Source of the DNA: Bacteroidota bacterium
GTDB taxonomy: Bacteria; Bacteroidota; Bacteroidia; Chitinophagales; Saprospiraceae
Assembly: GCA_029572935.1 (NCBI GenBank)
Contig: JAKQHM010000040.1
Span: forward strand, 1 to 64,000
Direction: 5' to 3'
Length of the DNA: 64,000 nt
In this document: positions 61,131 to 64,000 of the stretch, piece by piece
Layout: every line of letters starts with the position of its first letter
Numbering within the stretch: position 1 is the first letter of the stretch
Translations under genes and position numbers: made by a program
Notes under the pieces: model-generated
Seen by the model: only the letters and a program-made list of their open reading frames with translations
Database searches by the model: none
Told to the model about the DNA's origin: nothing

Positions 61131-62776
61131 TGCAATTTAGAAGAGTCCGGGAGCAAAATGGTTTTGTCAAAAAGAGATTCAGCCAGAGGATGCCAACCTG
61201 CAATGATCAGGGTGGTGGGAAGCTTCTTAAGGTATGAAACCAGATTTACAATATGCTCATCTGACAAATCCCGGAAGGGGTCATCCAGCATCAGCAATTG
61301 GCCAGGATGCAGTAAAGTTCGGAGCAAAATGATTTTTCGGATGGTATGGGCAGGTAATTTGATTCCCCTGGTAAACAAGACCGTATCGAAACCCATGGGC
61401 AGGTTTTGTATGACATCGTGGAATCCCAGGATTTCGACAAGTTGCATCACCTGATTCATGCCCAGATCTTTTCTGCCTACGGCAATATTGTCCCAGAGTG
61501 TTCCGGCGAAGATCTCGGGTGTACCGATCATGTAGCTCATCCTGTCCCTAAATTCTGTCAGGCCAAAGTGGGAGATGGGAAAATGGTCAATATAAATCTC
61601 TCCCCGGGTTGGCTTGTGGCTGCCCGATATGAGTTTTAACACTGTGCTGGCTCCTGCTCCTGACACTTTTCCGAAGATGCACAGTCTGCTTCCGGAATTT
61701 AAACTAAAATTCAGATCCTTCAGAACCGAGTTGTACTCCTGATAGTGGAATGACACATTCTTAAATTCAACACTAAGTGGATTGGAATGTCCGATCACAA
61801 TACCTTCCTGCCTTTCAATCGGCTTGAGTAAAAGATGGTTCATTTTTTCAATGGCAGTGAGTACGTCAAACACCACGTCGATACCCAGGATGAGTTTTTC
61901 TACTGAGCCCATAATGATGAAGATCACGATCTCGGCAGCCACAAACTGACCAATGTTGATGAGCTGCATGTCGAGGAGTACCGCCCCTATGACCAGAAAG
62001 GATGCGATGAGAAGTACCTTGAATACCACCATCGTCCAATATTGGGTTTGCAGAATTCTGAAGTGTTTGGTCCTGAATTTAAGGTAGCCCTGAGTATGGT
62101 CATCCGTCAGACTGTAGTGAAGTCCCGCCTTGTAGCGGTTTTTAAAAGTGCTGAGGTTTCTGCTGATTTCCTGAAGCCATCCCGCCACTTTGTATTTATA
62201 ACTGCATTCCTCGATACTGGTCATGAGTCCCTGCTGGGAAGTTAACCTCAGAATGGTGTAGGCTATCACCATAAGGAGTAAAGCAATGACCAGAAAGACT
62301 ACGTGGTAGAGGGACAACAGGATGATCCCAAATAAAATCTGGACCGTCGCGCCCGGCACGTCCAGAAGAAGTTTGACCACTCCTTTCTGAAGATTGATCG
62401 TTTCGAAAAATCGGTTGGTGAGTTCGGGCAAATAATTTCCATCCGTGCTTTTCAATTCTACCTTAGGCAAATGATTGGCCATCATGGAAGTATTGCGGAC
62501 AAATATTCTTTGCTGGATGGTCTCGGTTATCTGAAGCTGTCGGATTTGCAACCAACCGGTCAACAATACTCCCAGCATAACGGCAGCCACCAGGACATAC
62601 ACAGTAGTGGCCAGCGTGTTGAAGGTCATGAAATTGATGATCGCCTGAATCCCGAGGGGTAAACTTAATTGGATAAGACCCGCCATCACCGCAAAGAAAT
62701 ACAGAGCCACCAGCTCCTTGTTCTCCAAGCTGAGGTAGGCCCATAATCGAAAAAACGGGTTTTGATTTTGAGACAT
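61127..62776 (-). CDS. ABC exporter (permease fused to a degenerate ATPase domain)
   Basis: The 549-residue protein has the type I secretion layout: about six transmembrane segments (residues 20-300), then an ABC-like domain (340-549). No C39 peptidase domain is present. The nucleotide-binding motifs are all abnormal. Walker A reads GKVSGAGAST with Ala376 where the lysine should be. Gly418 stands at the Q-loop glutamine (MIGTPEIF). The signature is LPAHT instead of LSGGQ (about residue 474). Walker B ends LLMLDD with Asp499 for the catalytic glutamate. Reading frame and length are intact, so this is not a simple pseudogene. Transport energy, partners and substrate are unknown. Confidence 0.85.
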   Translation of the reverse strand: MSQNQNPFFRLWAYLSLENKELVALYFFAVMAGLIQLSLPLGIQAIINFMTFNTLATTVYVLVAAVMLGVLLTGWLQIRQLQITETIQQRIFVRNTSMMANHLPKVELKSTDGNYLPELTNRFFETINLQKGVVKLLLDVPGATVQILFGIILLSLYHVVFLVIALLLMVIAYTILRLTSQQGLMTSIEECSYKYKVAGWLQEISRNLSTFKNRYKAGLHYSLTDDHTQGYLKFRTKHFRILQTQYWTMVVFKVLLIASFLVIGAVLLDMQLINIGQFVAAEIVIFIIMGSVEKLILGIDVVFDVLTAIEKMNHLLLKPIERQEGIVIGHSNPLSVEFKNVSFHYQEYNSVLKDLNFSLNSGSRLCIFGKVSGAGASTVLKLISGSHKPTRGEIYIDHFPISHFGLTEFRDRMSYMIGTPEIFAGTLWDNIAVGRKDLGMNQVMQLVEILGFHDVIQNLPMGFDTVLFTRGIKLPAHTIRKIILLRTLLHPGQLLMLDDPFRDLSDEHIVNLVSYLKKLPTTLIIAGWHPLAESLFDKTILLPDSSKLQ

Positions 62777-62848
62777 AGACGCGAAAATTAGCTAATTAAT
62801 CCATAATACACCCTAATTGTTGAGCATACTATCATTTAAATTTGTTAA

Positions 62849-62867
62849 ACTATTATTAAAGTATAGT
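62849..62867. promoter_or_regulatory. Possible TetR operator (ACTAT-N9-ATAGT)
   Basis: A 19-base inverted repeat with 7 of 9 paired positions lies in the 140-bp gap between the TetR gene and the export operon. It sits 28 bases before the TetR -7 element. TetR-family regulators usually bind such palindromes between divergent genes; binding here is inferred. Confidence 0.4.
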
Positions 62868-62894
62868 AATGCTATTATTTTCATTTTTTTTATT

Positions 62895-62902
62895 TAATTT
62901 TG
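62895..62902 (+). promoter_or_regulatory. -7 element of the TetR gene
   Basis: TAATTTTG matches the consensus and ends 14 bases before the ATG at 62917. It therefore excludes the longer in-frame start at 62869. Confidence 0.55.
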
Positions 62903-62916
62903 CGTTTCGTTCATCC

Positions 62917-63609
62917 ATGGAGATCAAGCTTTCTTTTCGCGTCAATCCCAAACTTTACCTTAAGGATCCCGAGAGTTCCGAGTTGGGTGGTCAGATTCTG
63001 GCCAAGTCCATCGATATGATCCATCAAATTGGATTTGAGCATTTTACATTCAAGAAACTCGCCACGGAAATCCAAACAACAGAAGCCACGGTCTACCGCT
63101 ATTTTGAAAACAAGCACAAATTGCTGTTGTATGCTTTAAACTGGTATTGGGGTTATCTGGAATTTTATCTCGAGTACCGCATCAGCCCAATGGCCGATCC
63201 TGCTGGTAAAATCAGGGAAGTGATACGGGTATTGACGGGTGAGGTCGGATTTGATCTGGTAAAAGCCCCGTTCGATCTAAAGGTCCTGAATGCCATCGTC
63301 ATTTCCGAAAGCAGCAAGGTCTATCTGCTCAAAGAAGTGTCAGAGATCAATAAGGTCCAGCTATACAAGCCCTACAAAGACCTGTGTGCCATGATCTCCT
63401 CCATCGTCACCGAATACAATGGTCAATATCCCTTCCCCAAGAGCCTTGCCAGTACTTTGGTGGAAACCGCCCATACCCAGCAGTATTTCGCTCAAAACCT
63501 GAAGGGACTGACCAATGTGCAGGACCAGATTCCTGAGGTCTACACCCGAGCATTTCTGGAAAACATGGTGTTCAGTATCCTCAATCCCCAGACCGGTTCT
63601 TCTATCTGA
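62917..63609 (+). CDS. TetR/AcrR-family transcriptional regulator
   Basis: This 230-residue regulator starts at 62917 (MEIKLSFRVNPKLYL), downstream of its -7 element. The DNA-binding helix-turn-helix is clear: SIDMIHQIGFEHFTFKKLATEIQTTEATVYRYFENKHKLLLYALNWYW (about residues 28-76). The C-terminal ligand domain is helical and unlike any I can name. It diverges from the ABC/HlyD/TolC operon and probably represses it in response to an exported compound; that is inference from layout. Confidence 0.9.
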   Translation: MEIKLSFRVNPKLYLKDPESSELGGQILAKSIDMIHQIGFEHFTFKKLATEIQTTEATVYRYFENKHKLLLYALNWYWGYLEFYLEYRISPMADPAGKIREVIRVLTGEVGFDLVKAPFDLKVLNAIVISESSKVYLLKEVSEINKVQLYKPYKDLCAMISSIVTEYNGQYPFPKSLASTLVETAHTQQYFAQNLKGLTNVQDQIPEVYTRAFLENMVFSILNPQTGSSI

Positions 63610-63666
63610 CGAAACCGTGATTTTTCTTTCTCAGAAATAAGCTATTTTGGCGGGTAATTCATTCAA

Positions 63667-64000
63667 ATGAAAGTCCTCAAAGAAAGTCTGATCCGGCAGC
63701 TTGTGCTGATCGTTGTGATTCTGGTATTAGCGGGCATTGTTTTTTACGAGCTGAGGATGTTCCTGCCATCTTTTCTGGGTGCCTATACGCTGTACATTCT
63801 GCTGCGAAGGCCCATGTTTTACCTCACTGTGGTGCGGAAATGGAACAAGCAGCTGGTTACTTTCCTGTTGATCCTGGCAACCATCCTGGTGCTGATCCTG
63901 CCGGCGCAGGCTCTGGTACGGACCATCACCAACAAACTTTTGCCTTATCTTCAAAACTCACAGGATATCTATGCCAAACTGGATTTATTCATCCAGGATC
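63667..64000 (+). CDS. AI-2E-family transporter, N-terminal part (cut by window end)
   Basis: An ATG at 63667 opens a frame that runs off the window. The 111 visible residues (MKVLKESLIRQLVLIVVILVLAGIVFYELRMFLPSFLGAYTLYILL...) match the N-terminus of the AI-2E/PerM permease family: two early transmembrane helices, then a third (TFLLILATILVLILPAQALV) and a helical soluble stretch. Members export various solutes and only some concern AI-2. The rest of the gene is outside the window. Confidence 0.8.
   Translation, partial: MKVLKESLIRQLVLIVVILVLAGIVFYELRMFLPSFLGAYTLYILLRRPMFYLTVVRKWNKQLVTFLLILATILVLILPAQALVRTITNKLLPYLQNSQDIYAKLDLFIQD

Overview
The window is a stretch of a Bacteroidota chromosome, most likely from the class Saprospiria. 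The evidence is: several starts preceded by the Bacteroidota -7 promoter element TAnnTTTG, secreted proteins with type IX secretion (T9SS) C-terminal sorting domains, a DUF5606-type protein, and giant HYR-like proteins that carry a dockerin-like repeat beside a cohesin-like domain. The genus cannot be named from sequence alone.

Layout. 1-1.4 kb: an AT-rich accessory island with a REP-associated tyrosine transposase (RAYT), two inverted REP-like repeats upstream, six direct copies downstream, and a gene remnant broken by a repeat. 1.4-7 kb: a fumarylacetoacetate-hydrolase-family enzyme, tRNA-Arg(CCG), a three-gene operon of periplasmic parvulin-type chaperones, and HU. 7-20 kb: a small lipoprotein, a phosphoglucose/phosphomannose isomerase, YraN, glycyl-tRNA synthetase, a secreted beta-helix protein, a thioredoxin-TPR protein, a phosphoribosyltransferase, an O6-alkylguanine methyltransferase, UvrA and a 5'-nucleotidase lipoprotein. 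20-25 kb: a small outer-membrane barrel, a lineage-specific helical protein, and a T9SS cargo protein divergent from it. 25-33 kb: a fused alpha/beta 2-oxo-acid dehydrogenase E1 operon (with DUF5606 and GT2), an intergenic region with two candidate free-standing small RNAs, then uppS, ftsH, rsfS and divergent birA. 33-43.7 kb: a ~2,000-residue HYR/dockerin/cohesin/T9SS protein, a BNR-repeat protein and a small secreted protein.

43.9-50.4 kb is a compact aerobic phenylacetate operon, paaE-A-B-C-D-H-I-J (epoxidase complex, dehydrogenase, thioesterase, thiolase), read from one promoter. The CoA ligase, both isomerase/hydratase genes and the ring-opening enzyme are not in the window. 51-56 kb holds a membrane TPR protein, dprA and alkaline phosphatase in one operon. 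56-58.4 kb holds an RRM protein and a DEAD-box helicase with a DbpA-like C-terminus.

58.4-63.6 kb is the most unusual part: a TolC/HlyD/ABC export operon facing a TetR regulator. The ABC protein keeps the exporter layout, but its Walker A lysine, Q-loop glutamine, signature motif and Walker B glutamate are all replaced. The window ends inside an AI-2E-family permease gene. All functions are inferred from motifs read by eye; no database search was run.
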